A stretch of 34,250 nucleotides of DNA from Kineosporia sp. R_H_3 (GTDB taxonomy: Bacteria > Actinomycetota > Actinomycetes > Actinomycetales > Kineosporiaceae), in NCBI RefSeq assembly GCF_002198675.1, contig NZ_MWLL01000116.1:41362-75611 (forward strand), read 5' to 3'. The position numbers and the translations under genes were made by a program. Under the pieces are notes generated by a model that did no database searches, was not told the DNA's origin, and saw only the letters and a program-made list of their open reading frames with translations. Below are positions 8,839-16,234 of this stretch, one piece after another; positions within the stretch are counted from its first letter, which is position 1, and each line of letters starts with the position of its first letter.

Positions 8839-9435
8839 GTGACCTGTGAACCCGGCTCGCCCACCGACCGTCTGCTCACCGCCTGCCTCGTCGTCGCTCC
8901 GGTCGTGTACCTCCTCGCCGACGTGCTCTACGCGCTGCGCGGCTGGGCCGACCCGACGGCCGGCGTCGTGCACGTCCTCGGCGCGGTCGCCTACTCGCTC
9001 CTGGTGCTCCGCGTCGTCACGTGGGCGGACGGCGCCCTCGCCGCGGTGCTCCTCGCGGTCGGCGCGCTCGGTGCCGCCGGCAACGTCGCCTACGGCTTCG
9101 ACACGATCCACGTCTCGCTCGGCGACACCGCGCTCGTCGACCAGGGCGGCGCGGCGAACCTCATCAAGCCGATGGGGCTGTTCTTCCCGCTCGGTCTGCT
9201 GCTCGCCGCGGCCGTCGTCCGCCGGGTCGCGGGCACCGCCGCGGCTGCCGCGATCGCGGTCGCCGCGGTCGCGTGGCCGGTCGCGCACATCGCGAACATC
9301 GGCTGGCTCGCGGTCGCCGTCAACCTCGTGCTCGTCGGGGCGTTCGTGCGGACCGCGACCGGGCGGCCCGCCGTCAGCCCAGCAGCTCCGCGATATGCGG
9401 CACCAGCCCGCGGAACGCACGCCCACGGTGGCTGA
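8839..9435 (+). CDS. Hypothetical integral membrane protein
   Basis: A 198-residue protein with about six hydrophobic helices (roughly 13-32, 42-60, 65-86, 112-130, 136-153, 157-172) and a short Pro/Ala-rich tail ending in HAHGG. I recognise no family. Start GTG at 8839 is preferred to the long upstream reading frame because a clear GGAGG lies 5 bases in front and the upstream part lacks membrane character. It diverges from the histidine kinase (130-base gap), so the two-component system may control it. Its last 62 bases overlap rdgB on the other strand: its tail is read antisense to the rdgB 3' end. Confidence 0.75.
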   Translation: MTCEPGSPTDRLLTACLVVAPVVYLLADVLYALRGWADPTAGVVHVLGAVAYSLLVLRVVTWADGALAAVLLAVGALGAAGNVAYGFDTIHVSLGDTALVDQGGAANLIKPMGLFFPLGLLLAAAVVRRVAGTAAAAAIAVAAVAWPVAHIANIGWLAVAVNLVLVGAFVRTATGRPAVSPAAPRYAAPARGTHAHGG

Positions 9436-9976
9436 TGGCGTCCTTCTCCTCGGGCTCCATCTCGGCCGTCGTGCGCTCCTCGCCGTCCGGCACGAAGACG
9501 GGGTCGTAGCCGAACCCGTTCGTGCCGCGGCGCTCCCGGACGAGCACGCCGGTCATCCGGCCCTCGACGACGCGCTCGGCACCGCCCGGCAGGGCGAGCG
9601 CCGCGACGCACGCGAAGTGCGCACCGCGGCGGTCGTCGGCGATGTCGGACACCTGGGCGAGGAGCAGGTCGAGGTTCGCGGCGTCGTCCCCGTGCCGGCC
9701 GGACCAGCGCGCGCTGAAGACGCCCGGCGCCCCGCCGAGGACGTCGACGCACAGCCCCGAGTCGTCCGCGACGGCGGGCAGCCCGGTCGCTGCGGCGACG
9801 GCGTGCGCCTTGAGGAGGGCGTTCTCGGCGAACGTCACGCCGGTCTCGGGGGTGTCGGGCACGTCCGGGAACGAGTCCATGCCGACGAGCTCGACGGGCA
9901 GCCCGGCGTCGCCGAGGATCCGGCGCAGCTCCTCGACCTTGTGCGCGTTGTGGGTCGCGAGGACGAGCCGGCTCAT
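9374..9976 (-). CDS. rdgB: Non-canonical purine NTP pyrophosphatase (RdgB/HAM1)
   Basis: A 200-residue cytosolic house-cleaning enzyme that hydrolyses dITP, XTP and ITP to monophosphates, keeping deaminated purines out of DNA and RNA. Family signatures are present: the N-terminal [11 protein letters not shown] (substrate-binding S/T-x-N-x-x-K), [31 protein letters not shown] and the C-terminal SHRGRAF. Length is typical. Start ATG at 9976 overlaps the rph stop codon by four bases (ATGA), so translation is coupled to rph, the usual order in actinomycetes. The 3' end overlaps the convergent membrane protein gene by 62 bases. Confidence 0.97.
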   Translation of the reverse strand: MSRLVLATHNAHKVEELRRILGDAGLPVELVGMDSFPDVPDTPETGVTFAENALLKAHAVAAATGLPAVADDSGLCVDVLGGAPGVFSARWSGRHGDDAANLDLLLAQVSDIADDRRGAHFACVAALALPGGAERVVEGRMTGVLVRERRGTNGFGYDPVFVPDGEERTTAEMEPEEKDAISHRGRAFRGLVPHIAELLG

Positions 9977-10713
9977 CGCGCCAGGGTCTCCTCGAGGGCG
10001 GCCTGCTGGAGCACCCGCAGGTCGGCGCAGCCCGCGACCGCCAGGTCGAGCAGCGCGTCGAGCTCGGCCCGGTCGAAGGGGACGCCCTCGGCCGTGCCCT
10101 GGACCTCGACGAACCGCCCGTCCCCGGTGCACACGACGTTCATGTCGGTGCCGGCCTTGACGTCCTCGTCGTAGCAGAGGTCGAGCACGGGCCGGCCGTC
10201 GACGACGCCGACGCTCACGGCCGCCACGGAGTCGAGCAGCGGCTGGGCGCCGGCCTTGACGAGCTTGCGCTCACGGCCCCAGGCGATCGCGTCGGCGAGC
10301 GCGACGTACGCGCCGGTGATGGCCGCCGTCCGGGTGCCGCCGTCGGCCTGGAGGACGTCGCAGTCGAGGACGACGGTGTTCTCGCCGAGGCCCTTGGTGT
10401 CGACGACGGCCCGCAGCGAACGGCCGACGAGCCGGGAGATCTCGTGGGTGCGGCCGCCGATCCGGCCCTTGACGGACTCGCGGTCGCCGCGGGTGTTCGT
10501 CGCGCGCGGGAGCATCGCGTACTCGGCGGTGACCCAGCCCTGGCCGGAGCCCTTGCGCCAGCGCGGCACACCCTCGGTGAACGAGGCGGCGCACAGCACG
10601 CGGGTCCGGCCGAACTCGACGAGGACGCTGCCCTCGGCGTGGTCGAGCCAGTTGCGGGTGATCTTGACGTCTCGCAGGTCCTGCGGGGTGCGGCCGTCGG
10701 GGCGGAGGGTCAT
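9973..10713 (-). CDS. rph: Ribonuclease PH
   Basis: A 246-residue phosphorolytic 3'-5' exoribonuclease that trims tRNA 3' ends and works as a hexamer. Family features: the start [11 protein letters not shown], the [11 protein letters not shown]-like segment (here [26 protein letters not shown]), [26 protein letters not shown], and the phosphate-site region [23 protein letters not shown]. Full length. ATG at 10713 has no Shine-Dalgarno, but TAGGCT lies 6 bases upstream, indicating a leaderless transcript. It forms a translationally coupled pair with rdgB. Confidence 0.97.
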   Translation of the reverse strand: MTLRPDGRTPQDLRDVKITRNWLDHAEGSVLVEFGRTRVLCAASFTEGVPRWRKGSGQGWVTAEYAMLPRATNTRGDRESVKGRIGGRTHEISRLVGRSLRAVVDTKGLGENTVVLDCDVLQADGGTRTAAITGAYVALADAIAWGRERKLVKAGAQPLLDSVAAVSVGVVDGRPVLDLCYDEDVKAGTDMNVVCTGDGRFVEVQGTAEGVPFDRAELDALLDLAVAGCADLRVLQQAALEETLAR

Positions 10714-10719
10714 GGGCGC

Positions 10720-10725
10720 AGCCTA
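10720..10725 (-). promoter_or_regulatory. -10 element of leaderless rph-rdgB promoter
   Basis: TAGGCT on the minus strand, 6 bases before the rph ATG, in the 28-base gap after the acyl-CoA ligase gene. TANNNT at this distance is the standard arrangement for leaderless mRNA in actinomycetes. No good -35 is visible. It would let rph-rdgB be transcribed independently of the inserted ligase pair. Confidence 0.6.
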
Positions 10726-10741
10726 TTGGGGGCGGGGGTGG

Positions 10742-12259
10742 TCAGCTGCGCTGGGCGTCCCAGGTCGCGGGACCGACCCCGCGCGCGGCGAGCGCGACCT
10801 TCTCGACCTTCTCGGTCGGCGTCTTCGGCAGCGCGTCGACGACCTCGACGTAGCGCGGGGCCATGTACGCCGGGCCGTGGGCCAGGGCGTGCTCGCGCAC
10901 GTCCCGCGGCCGGACGGTGCGGCCCGGCCGCGGGACGACGAAGACCATGACGTCCTCCTCGGTGAGCTCGCTCGGGACACCGAGGGCCGCGACCTCGAGG
11001 ACGTCCGGGTGGCTGCCGACGACCTCCTCGACCTCGAAGCACGAGATGTTCTCGCCGCGGCGCCGGATCGAGTCGCTGAGCCGGCCGTGGAAGCTCAGCC
11101 AGCCGTCGGCGTCGAGCGCGCCGAGGTCGCCCGTGCGCACCCAGCCGTCGACGATCGTGCGCGCCGTCGCCCCGGGGTCCTCGTGGTAGCCGTTCATGAC
11201 CAGGCCCGGCTCGAGGCCGCGGACGAGGATCTCGCCCTGCTCCCCCGGCCCGGCGTCCGCGCCGTCAGGGCGGACGACGCGCACCTCGTACTCGGCGACG
11301 ACCCGGCCGGCGGCCCCGGGACGGCGCTCGCCGGGCGGGTCGTAGACCGGCACCCCGGCGTCCGTCAGGCCGTAGACCTGGCGCAGCGGGACGCCGAACC
11401 GCTCCTCGAACCCCGGTGCCCACTCCGGCATCGGGACGCCCCAGGCCAGGCGCACCCGGTGGTCGCGGTCACCCGGCTCCGGGTCGCGCTTCCAGAGGAT
11501 CGTCAGCGTGGCGCCCATGAAGTTGAAGACCGTGGCGCCCGTCGCGCGGACCTGCGGCCAGAACCCCGAGGCGCTGAAGCGGACGTCGAGCGCGGCGGTG
11601 GCGCGGACGGCGAGCGCGGCCGACACGGTGAGCGTCGCGGCGTCGATGTGGAACAGCGGGAACGGGCAGTAGAGGACGTCGTCGCCGCACAGCCCGAGCG
11701 CGGCCGCGTGGATCTGCCCGGCCCGTACGAGGTAGTGGTGGGACAGCGCGCACGCCTTCGACGGGCCGGTCGTGCCCGACGTGAAGAGCAGCGTCGCGGT
11801 GTCGAGGTCGGGCCCGTCGTCCGGGGGCGCCGACGGGGCCGGAGCCGTTGCGGTGGAACAGGTCCCACCGGTCGGGCGGGGACCGGTGACGTCCCGCAGG
11901 TGGACGACGTCCGGGCCCGTGACGACGGGCGCGAGCGCAGGGTCGGCGACGACGAGCCGGGCGCCGCTGACCCGCAGCGCGTGCGCCAGGCGCGGCCCCG
12001 ACAGCGCGGTGTTGAGCGGTGCGTGCAGGGCGCGCATCCGGTTGAGCGCGAACCACACGGCGACCTGCTCGGCGCTGTTGCCGGCGAGCACCGCGACGGC
12101 GTCCCCGGCGCGGACGCCGAGGCCGCGCAACGACCGCTCGGCCGCCTGCGACCAGGTGAGGAGCTGGGCGTAGGTCGTGTCACCGTCCGCCGTCCGCAGG
12201 AACACCCGGTCGCCCGCCTCGGCCGCCGCCGCGCCGAGCAGCCCGGCGAGCGTCGTCAT
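10742..12259 (-). CDS. AMP-dependent acyl-CoA ligase/synthetase
   Basis: A 505-residue member of the ANL adenylating superfamily, which activates a carboxylic acid with ATP and transfers it to CoA. The P-loop-like motif LLFTSGTTGPSKAC, an A5-like region RQVYGLTDAGVPV, the hinge region GWVRTGDLGALDADGWLSFHGRLSDSIRRRGENIS and the C-terminal lysine region PKTPTEKVEKVAL are all in place. Overall it resembles the CaiC-like branch, but the natural acid cannot be told from sequence. Start ATG 12259 overlaps the amidohydrolase stop by four bases (ATGA), so the two are coupled and probably serve one catabolic route. The pair interrupts the usual MBL gene-rph order. Confidence 0.9.
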   Translation of the reverse strand: MTTLAGLLGAAAAEAGDRVFLRTADGDTTYAQLLTWSQAAERSLRGLGVRAGDAVAVLAGNSAEQVAVWFALNRMRALHAPLNTALSGPRLAHALRVSGARLVVADPALAPVVTGPDVVHLRDVTGPRPTGGTCSTATAPAPSAPPDDGPDLDTATLLFTSGTTGPSKACALSHHYLVRAGQIHAAALGLCGDDVLYCPFPLFHIDAATLTVSAALAVRATAALDVRFSASGFWPQVRATGATVFNFMGATLTILWKRDPEPGDRDHRVRLAWGVPMPEWAPGFEERFGVPLRQVYGLTDAGVPVYDPPGERRPGAAGRVVAEYEVRVVRPDGADAGPGEQGEILVRGLEPGLVMNGYHEDPGATARTIVDGWVRTGDLGALDADGWLSFHGRLSDSIRRRGENISCFEVEEVVGSHPDVLEVAALGVPSELTEEDVMVFVVPRPGRTVRPRDVREHALAHGPAYMAPRYVEVVDALPKTPTEKVEKVALAARGVGPATWDAQRS

Positions 12260-13143
12260 GCGCCCGGCGCCGCGCCCGCCGGCGTCGCGTCGAGCCCGAG
12301 GAGGCGGCGGGTGTTGCCGCCGAGCAGCGCCGCGAGCGCGTCGTCCGGCAGGCCCGCGGCCCGCCACTCGGCGAGCGCCCGGGTCGGCGCGATGACGGGC
12401 CAGTCGCTGCCGTAGAGCACCTGCTGCGACAGGACGTTGCGCATCATCCCGAAGAGGGCGTCCCAGCCGGTGCCGGCCCGCGCGACGTACTTCGGCGCGA
12501 GGCCGCCGAACTCGAGGAAGACCGTCGGGTGCCGGCGGGCGACGGCGGCGAACTCGGTCGCCCACGGCCAGCCCGCGTGGCAGGCGACCAGGCGCAGGTC
12601 CGGGAAGTCGCAGGCGACCTGGTCGAGCATCTCGGGCCGCTCGTGGCGCAGCGGGTGCATCCGGCTGTACGTGACCCCGGTGTGGACGGCGACGAGCAGC
12701 CCGAGCTCCTCGGCGCGCGCGTACAGCGGGTAGAGGTGCCGGTCGTCGATGTCGCGCCCGAAGAACGCGGGCTGGAACGAGACGCCGACGAACCCGAGGT
12801 CCGCGCACCGCACGGCGTCCGTGGCGAGCCGGCCCGGGAACGGCCGGGCGATGTCGACGCAGCCGACGCCGACGAACCGCCCGGGATGCTCGTCGAGGAC
12901 GCCGCGCAGCGCCGCGTTGAGCGCGTCGGCGTCCTCGCCGCCCTCGGTCTCGGCGTGCATGACGGCCCGGCCGACGCCCGCGGCGTCGAGCTCGGCGAGC
13001 AGCGCGCCGAGCGAGCCGGCGTTCATCTTCGCCGACAGGTCGAGCACCCGGTCGTACTGCTCGGTGACCCGGGGCGGGGCCGCGTACGACCCGGACGGAC
13101 GGCGGTCCTGCGGCAGTCGGACGCGGGCGTCGACGACCTCCAT
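12256..13143 (-). CDS. Amidohydrolase-2 family protein with RxR in place of HxH
   Basis: A 295-residue TIM-barrel protein of the ACMSD/amidohydrolase-2 group, which contains hydrolases, lactonases and non-oxidative decarboxylases. Later-strand landmarks are present: HTGVTYSRMHP, LVACHAGWPW and the C-terminal YGSDWPV aspartate. The first-strand metal motif is not: where HxH is expected the protein reads VDARVRL (Arg7, Arg9). Some members of the family are known with this kind of start, so this is probably a subfamily trait, perhaps with one fewer metal ligand. ATG at 13143 has GAGGAG 5 bases upstream. It is coupled to the acyl-CoA ligase gene, suggesting a small pathway for an aromatic or alicyclic acid. 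Confidence 0.87.
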   Translation of the reverse strand: MEVVDARVRLPQDRRPSGSYAAPPRVTEQYDRVLDLSAKMNAGSLGALLAELDAAGVGRAVMHAETEGGEDADALNAALRGVLDEHPGRFVGVGCVDIARPFPGRLATDAVRCADLGFVGVSFQPAFFGRDIDDRHLYPLYARAEELGLLVAVHTGVTYSRMHPLRHERPEMLDQVACDFPDLRLVACHAGWPWATEFAAVARRHPTVFLEFGGLAPKYVARAGTGWDALFGMMRNVLSQQVLYGSDWPVIAPTRALAEWRAAGLPDDALAALLGGNTRRLLGLDATPAGAAPGA

Positions 13144-13164
13144 GCGGGCTCCTCGGTGGTTCGG

Positions 13165-13187
13165 CCGGGGCACGGGGCGGGCCCCGG
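13165..13187 (-). terminator. GC-rich hairpin between MBL gene and inserted pair
   Basis: CCGGGGC and GCCCCGG form 7-bp arms around a 9-base loop, 8 bases past the MBL gene stop. There is no T-tract. It could terminate the murI-MBL transcript before the amidohydrolase gene. Confidence 0.35.
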
Positions 13188-13195
13188 GGCAGACC

Positions 13196-14002
13196 CTAGA
13201 CGTCGAGGACGAGCCCCGGCGCCGCCACCCGGACCGGCCCGTCGAAGGCGCCCTTCGCCTCGGCGAGGACGACGGCCCCGTCGGTCCACGGCGGCAGGTG
13301 CGTGAGCACGAGGGAGCGGGCGCCGGCCGCCGCCGCGACCTCGCCGGCCCGCCGGCCGGTGAGGTGCACCCCGCGGTGCTCGTCGTCGCGCCCCTCCTGG
13401 AAGGAGGCCTCGGCGAGGAAGACGTCGGCGTCCCGGGCGAGCTCGACGAGGGCGTCGCAGGTGTCGGTGTCCCCGGAGTACGCGAGGACCCGGCCCCCGT
13501 GCTCGACCCGCATCCCGTAGGCCTCGACGGGGTGGTCGACCCGCCGGGCGGTCACGGTGAACGGGCCGACCCGCACGGTGCTGCCGTCGTCCGGCTCGGC
13601 GCCCTCCTGGTCGACGTCCCCGACCCACGGCACGACGTCGTAGACGTGCTCCATCTTCCCGGCGCCGTCCTCGCCGTAGGCCTCCGAGAGCCGGGCGAGG
13701 GCGTTCGACGGCCCGTGCACCCGCAGCCGCGGCTGCGCCGGGCCTGCCGGGTCGTAGCGCCGGGCGACGTAGAGACCGCACAGGTCCATGAAGTGGTCGG
13801 GGTGCATGTGCGAGAGCAGGACGGCGTCGATCCCGTCGGGCCGGACGTGCCGCTGGAGCGCGCCGAGGGCGCCGCTGCCGAGGTCGACGACGACGGACAC
13901 GGTCTCGCCGGTGACGTCGTCCGGGGCCTGGAGCAGGTAGCACGAGGCCGGGGAGTCGACGCCCGGGAACGAGCCGGAGCAGCCGACGACCGTGAGCCTC
14001 AC
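13196..14002 (-). CDS. MBL-fold metallohydrolase, Rv1339-like (candidate cyclic-nucleotide phosphodiesterase)
   Basis: A 268-residue metallo-beta-lactamase-fold protein. The metal motif is His65-x-His67-x-Asp69-His70 ([15 protein letters not shown]); further ligands are expected at the SGDTDTCD aspartate and the VLTHLPPW histidine. It also has LAEASFQEG and [16 protein letters not shown], typical of the RNase Z-like branch. Position after murI and before rph matches Mycobacterium tuberculosis Rv1339, reported to degrade cAMP; transfer of that function here is inference. The start is GTG at 14002, overlapping the murI stop by four bases (GTGA), so it is translated coupled to murI. Confidence 0.9.
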   Translation of the reverse strand: MRLTVVGCSGSFPGVDSPASCYLLQAPDDVTGETVSVVVDLGSGALGALQRHVRPDGIDAVLLSHMHPDHFMDLCGLYVARRYDPAGPAQPRLRVHGPSNALARLSEAYGEDGAGKMEHVYDVVPWVGDVDQEGAEPDDGSTVRVGPFTVTARRVDHPVEAYGMRVEHGGRVLAYSGDTDTCDALVELARDADVFLAEASFQEGRDDEHRGVHLTGRRAGEVAAAAGARSLVLTHLPPWTDGAVVLAEAKGAFDGPVRVAAPGLVLDV

Positions 14003-14802
14003 GCGAAGACCCCGGCGTGCTCGGCGACGGTCACCTCGGGCCCGAGGAAGCGCCGCGCGAGCCGGGTGAAGGGCTCGGGGTCCCCGGTCGCGAGAAAACG
14101 GTGCTGCGGCGCCGGCAGGTCGGGGTCGCGCTCGAGGCCGTGCGCGACGAGCCGTCGGTAGACGTCCTTCGCGGTCTCCTCGGCGGAGTTGATGAGGGTG
14201 ACGTCCTCGCCCATGACGTAGGAGATCACCCCGGTGAGCAGCGGGTAGTGCGTGCAGCCGAGCACGAGGGTGTCGACGCCGGCCGCCTTGACCGGGTCGA
14301 GGTAGCCGTGCGCGACCTCGAGCAGGTCGGCGCCGCCGGTGACTCCGCGCTCGACGAACTCGACGAAGCGCGGGCAGGCCATCGGGGTGATCTCGAGCTG
14401 CGGGGCCGCCGCGAACGCGTCCTCGTAGGCCTGGGAGGCGATCGTGGCCCGGGTGCCGATGACGCCGATCGCACCGTTTCGCGTCGCGGCCACGGCGCGC
14501 CGGACGGCGGGCTGGATCACCTCGACGAGCGGCACGTCGTACCGCTCGCGGGCGTCGCGCAGGGTCGCGGCGCTCGCGGAGTTGCACGCGATGACGATCA
14601 TCTTGACGCCGGACTCGACGAGCGAGTCCATGACGGCGAGCGCGTGCCGGCGCACCTCGGCGATCGGCTTGGGCCCGTAGGGGCCGTGGGCCGTGTCGCC
14701 CACGTACACGATGGGCTCGTGGGGCAGCTGGTCCAGGACGGCGCGCGCGACGGTGAGTCCCCCCACGCCGCTGTCGAGGATGCCGATCGGTGCGTCGGTC
14801 AC
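13999..14802 (-). CDS. murI: Glutamate racemase
   Basis: A 267-residue cytosolic racemase making D-glutamate for peptidoglycan. Both catalytic cysteines are present, Cys73 (IACNSASA) and Cys183 (LGCTHYPLL), with the N-terminal [13 protein letters not shown] and the GDTAHGPYG segment. I chose the GTG at 14802, which gives the family start [11 protein letters not shown]; upstream codons in the same frame do not look coding. A TAGGCT box 7 bases before the GTG and absence of a ribosome binding site indicate a leaderless mRNA. It is the first gene of a coupled murI-MBL unit. Confidence 0.96.
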   Translation of the reverse strand: MTDAPIGILDSGVGGLTVARAVLDQLPHEPIVYVGDTAHGPYGPKPIAEVRRHALAVMDSLVESGVKMIVIACNSASAATLRDARERYDVPLVEVIQPAVRRAVAATRNGAIGVIGTRATIASQAYEDAFAAAPQLEITPMACPRFVEFVERGVTGGADLLEVAHGYLDPVKAAGVDTLVLGCTHYPLLTGVISYVMGEDVTLINSAEETAKDVYRRLVAHGLERDPDLPAPQHRFLATGDPEPFTRLARRFLGPEVTVAEHAGVFA

Positions 14803-14809
14803 GCAGGCG

Positions 14810-14815
14810 AGCCTA
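14810..14815 (-). promoter_or_regulatory. -10 element of leaderless murI promoter
   Basis: TAGGCT on the minus strand, 7 bases before the murI GTG. It overlaps a small palindrome, AGGC-TC-GCCT. No convincing -35 is visible. Confidence 0.55.
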
Positions 14816-14879
14816 AGCCAGCGCCCACCGCGGCGGTCGCGCCGGGACGGGTGTTCCCCCTCACGTACGCACAAGCGGC

Positions 14880-15548
14880 TCAGCGGGGCAGCTCGCGGAC
14901 GAGCGACTCCTGCCACCACGTGAGCTCGTCGTAGAGCCCGGCCATGACGACCCAGGGCTCCTCTGAGTCGCTCATCCCGGACAGGACGGCGTGGATCATC
15001 TCCGCGTCCTGGTCCGTGCGCAGCCCGAGGCGCTCGGCGAGGACGAGCCGGACGTCGGTGAGCCCCTTGAGCAACGCCTGGGCCTCCTCGGCGTCGAGGA
15101 CGACGGGGTCGGGACGGCGCAGCGCCGCACCGGCCCGGTCGAGGGTCGCACGCTTGCGGCTGCGCAGCCCCGCCTCGGTGAGCCGGCGGAACTCGGCGGA
15201 GACCTTCGGGTCCTCCCGGTTCGCGTCCGGCAGGAGCCGCGCGACCGCCGGGTCCTCGAACCGCTCGGCCGCCGGCCGCTCGTCGAGCGGCTCCTCCTCC
15301 AGACCGGCGCCGGCGGTGACCGCCGCGAGCCAGTCGTCGTCGACCCCGACGAGGTCGGCGAGCGGGTCACGCTCCCGTGCCGGGGCCGGGCCGGACGCCG
15401 GGTCGCCGTCGGCGGCGGGGTCGTCGTCCGCGCCCTCGGCGGCGAGCATCGTCCGGACGTCGGCGAGCAGCTGCGCCAGGACGGCACGCTCCGGGGCGGC
15501 GAGCATGACGAGGACGCGGTCCCCGGTGCGCCGGAAGGGGCCGCCCAC
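14880..15548 (-). CDS. DUF2017 family protein
   Basis: A 222-residue cytosolic protein of the actinobacterial DUF2017 family, found next to clpS throughout the phylum and of unknown function. It is Asp/Glu/Ala-rich and mostly helical, with an acidic low-complexity stretch at about residues 38-62 and a conserved-looking C-terminal part ([18 protein letters not shown], then [15 protein letters not shown]). The GTG start at 15548 directly abuts the clpS stop codon (TGA-GTG), so translation is coupled. Constant pairing with clpS suggests a role around N-end-rule proteolysis, but this is only association. Confidence 0.9.
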   Translation of the reverse strand: MGGPFRRTGDRVLVMLAAPERAVLAQLLADVRTMLAAEGADDDPAADGDPASGPAPARERDPLADLVGVDDDWLAAVTAGAGLEEEPLDERPAAERFEDPAVARLLPDANREDPKVSAEFRRLTEAGLRSRKRATLDRAGAALRRPDPVVLDAEEAQALLKGLTDVRLVLAERLGLRTDQDAEMIHAVLSGMSDSEEPWVVMAGLYDELTWWQESLVRELPR

Positions 15549-15839
15549 TCAGCGGTCCCGCTGGAAGGTCGCCCAGAGCCCGAACTCGTGCATCGCCTCG
15601 GTGTCCCGCTCCATCTCCTCGCGGCCGCCCTTGGAGACGACGGCCCGGCCCTTCTCGTGGACGTCGAGCATGAGCTTCTTCGCCTTCGACTCCGGGTACC
15701 CGAAGTAGGTCTGGAACACGTACGACACGTACGACATGAGGTTGACCGGGTCGTTCCACACGATGGTGACCCAGCCCGAGTCGAGCAGCAGGCTCTCCTC
15801 GACCTCGGGCTGCTCGAGCTCGACGGGCGCCACGGACAC
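15549..15839 (-). CDS. clpS: ATP-dependent Clp protease adaptor ClpS
   Basis: A 96-residue adaptor that hands N-end-rule substrates to ClpC/ClpA by binding the N-domain of the unfoldase. Core features: [26 protein letters not shown] (residues 23-48) with the Asn-Asp of the N-degron pocket, and [12 protein letters not shown] (57-68) with His61. The N-terminal tail (1-20) is acidic. GTG at 15839 is selected because it gives the family length and lies 6 bases after a TACAGT -10 box, suggesting a leaderless transcript; another GTG two codons later is possible. It diverges from the helix-turn-helix/Clp-N pair and leads into DUF2017. Confidence 0.96.
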   Translation of the reverse strand: MSVAPVELEQPEVEESLLLDSGWVTIVWNDPVNLMSYVSYVFQTYFGYPESKAKKLMLDVHEKGRAVVSKGGREEMERDTEAMHEFGLWATFQRDR

Positions 15840-15845
15840 CCGTCC

Positions 15846-15873
15846 ACTGTAGGGCGCCCGGCGACCCTGTCCC
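15846..15873 (-). promoter_or_regulatory. clpS promoter (leaderless)
   Basis: On the minus strand: GGGACA (15873-15868), 16 bases, TACAGT (15851-15846), then 6 bases to the clpS GTG. It lies 28 bases from the edge of the first operator palindrome of the divergent gene pair, so a repressor bound there may or may not affect it. Confidence 0.55.
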
Positions 15874-15900
15874 GCGCAGCCCGCACCACCTGTGGATCCC

Positions 15901-15944
15901 GTCAGCATATGTTGACGATCCGCGGCACGTCAGCATATGCTGAC
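15901..15944 (+). promoter_or_regulatory. Promoter with two palindromic operators for the HTH/Clp-N pair
   Basis: Two 16-base palindromes, centres 28 bp apart. The second (15929-15944), GTCAGCATATGCTGAC, is perfect; the first (15901-15916) differs by one base. The promoter is embedded in them: -35 TTGACG (15912-15917) begins within the first, and -10 TATGCT (15936-15941) lies within the second, with an 18-base spacer. The single imperfect base of the first palindrome is the one that creates TTGAC. The ATG at 15948 is 6 bases after the -10, so the transcript is leaderless. Occupied operators would block both elements, a tight switch, most simply self-repression by the HTH protein. Confidence 0.85.
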
Positions 15945-15947
15945 GCC

Positions 15948-16169
15948 ATGACGACGACCGGGACCCCCGCCGAGATCGCCAAGGACCTCGACAGCCTCGA
16001 CCCCGCCGTCGGGCTGCGCGCCGTCGCCGCCCTCGGCCGCCTCCTCGAGCAGATCGAGACGCTCCAGGTGCGCAACGCCCGCGCCCGGGGCTGGTCCTGG
16101 CAGGAGATCGCGGCCGCGCTCGGCGTCACCAAGCAGACCGTCCACCGCAAGCACGGCAAGCGCCTCTGA
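15948..16169 (+). CDS. Small helix-turn-helix DNA-binding protein, probable autoregulator
   Basis: A 73-residue protein. The N-terminal half is helical (LDSLDPAVGLRAVAALGRLLEQIETLQVRNARARG), suitable for dimerisation. The C-terminal half is a helix-turn-helix, GWSWQEIAAALGVTKQTVHRKHGK (about 49-72), with no ligand domain. ATG at 15948 is fixed by the -10 box 6 bases upstream. Similar small proteins occur in actinomycetes in front of stand-alone Clp N-domain genes, as here. I infer that it binds the paired palindromes over its own promoter. How it would be released is unknown; it has no sensor part, so the Clp-N partner or Clp proteolysis could be the switch. Confidence 0.88.
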   Translation: MTTTGTPAEIAKDLDSLDPAVGLRAVAALGRLLEQIETLQVRNARARGWSWQEIAAALGVTKQTVHRKHGKRL

Positions 16170-16198
16170 CCGCTCTGACAGCTCAGACCGCTCAGACC
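16163..16198 (+). repeat. Four 9-bp tandem repeats over the HTH stop codon
   Basis: Four head-to-tail 9-base units (two identical GCTCAGACC, one GCTCTGACA, one CCTCTGACC) span the stop codon of the HTH gene and the gap before the Clp-N gene. Function unknown; probably replication slippage. Confidence 0.6.
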
Positions 16199-16234
16199 CG
16201 CCCCGCCCCACGCCGGACCACCCAGGAGGACCCC

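Noticed and set aside
14800-14820. Possible iron-box (DtxR/IdeR) site at the murI start
   Set aside because: Only the core AGGC-TC-GCCT matches; the TAGGCT is better explained as a leaderless -10 box.
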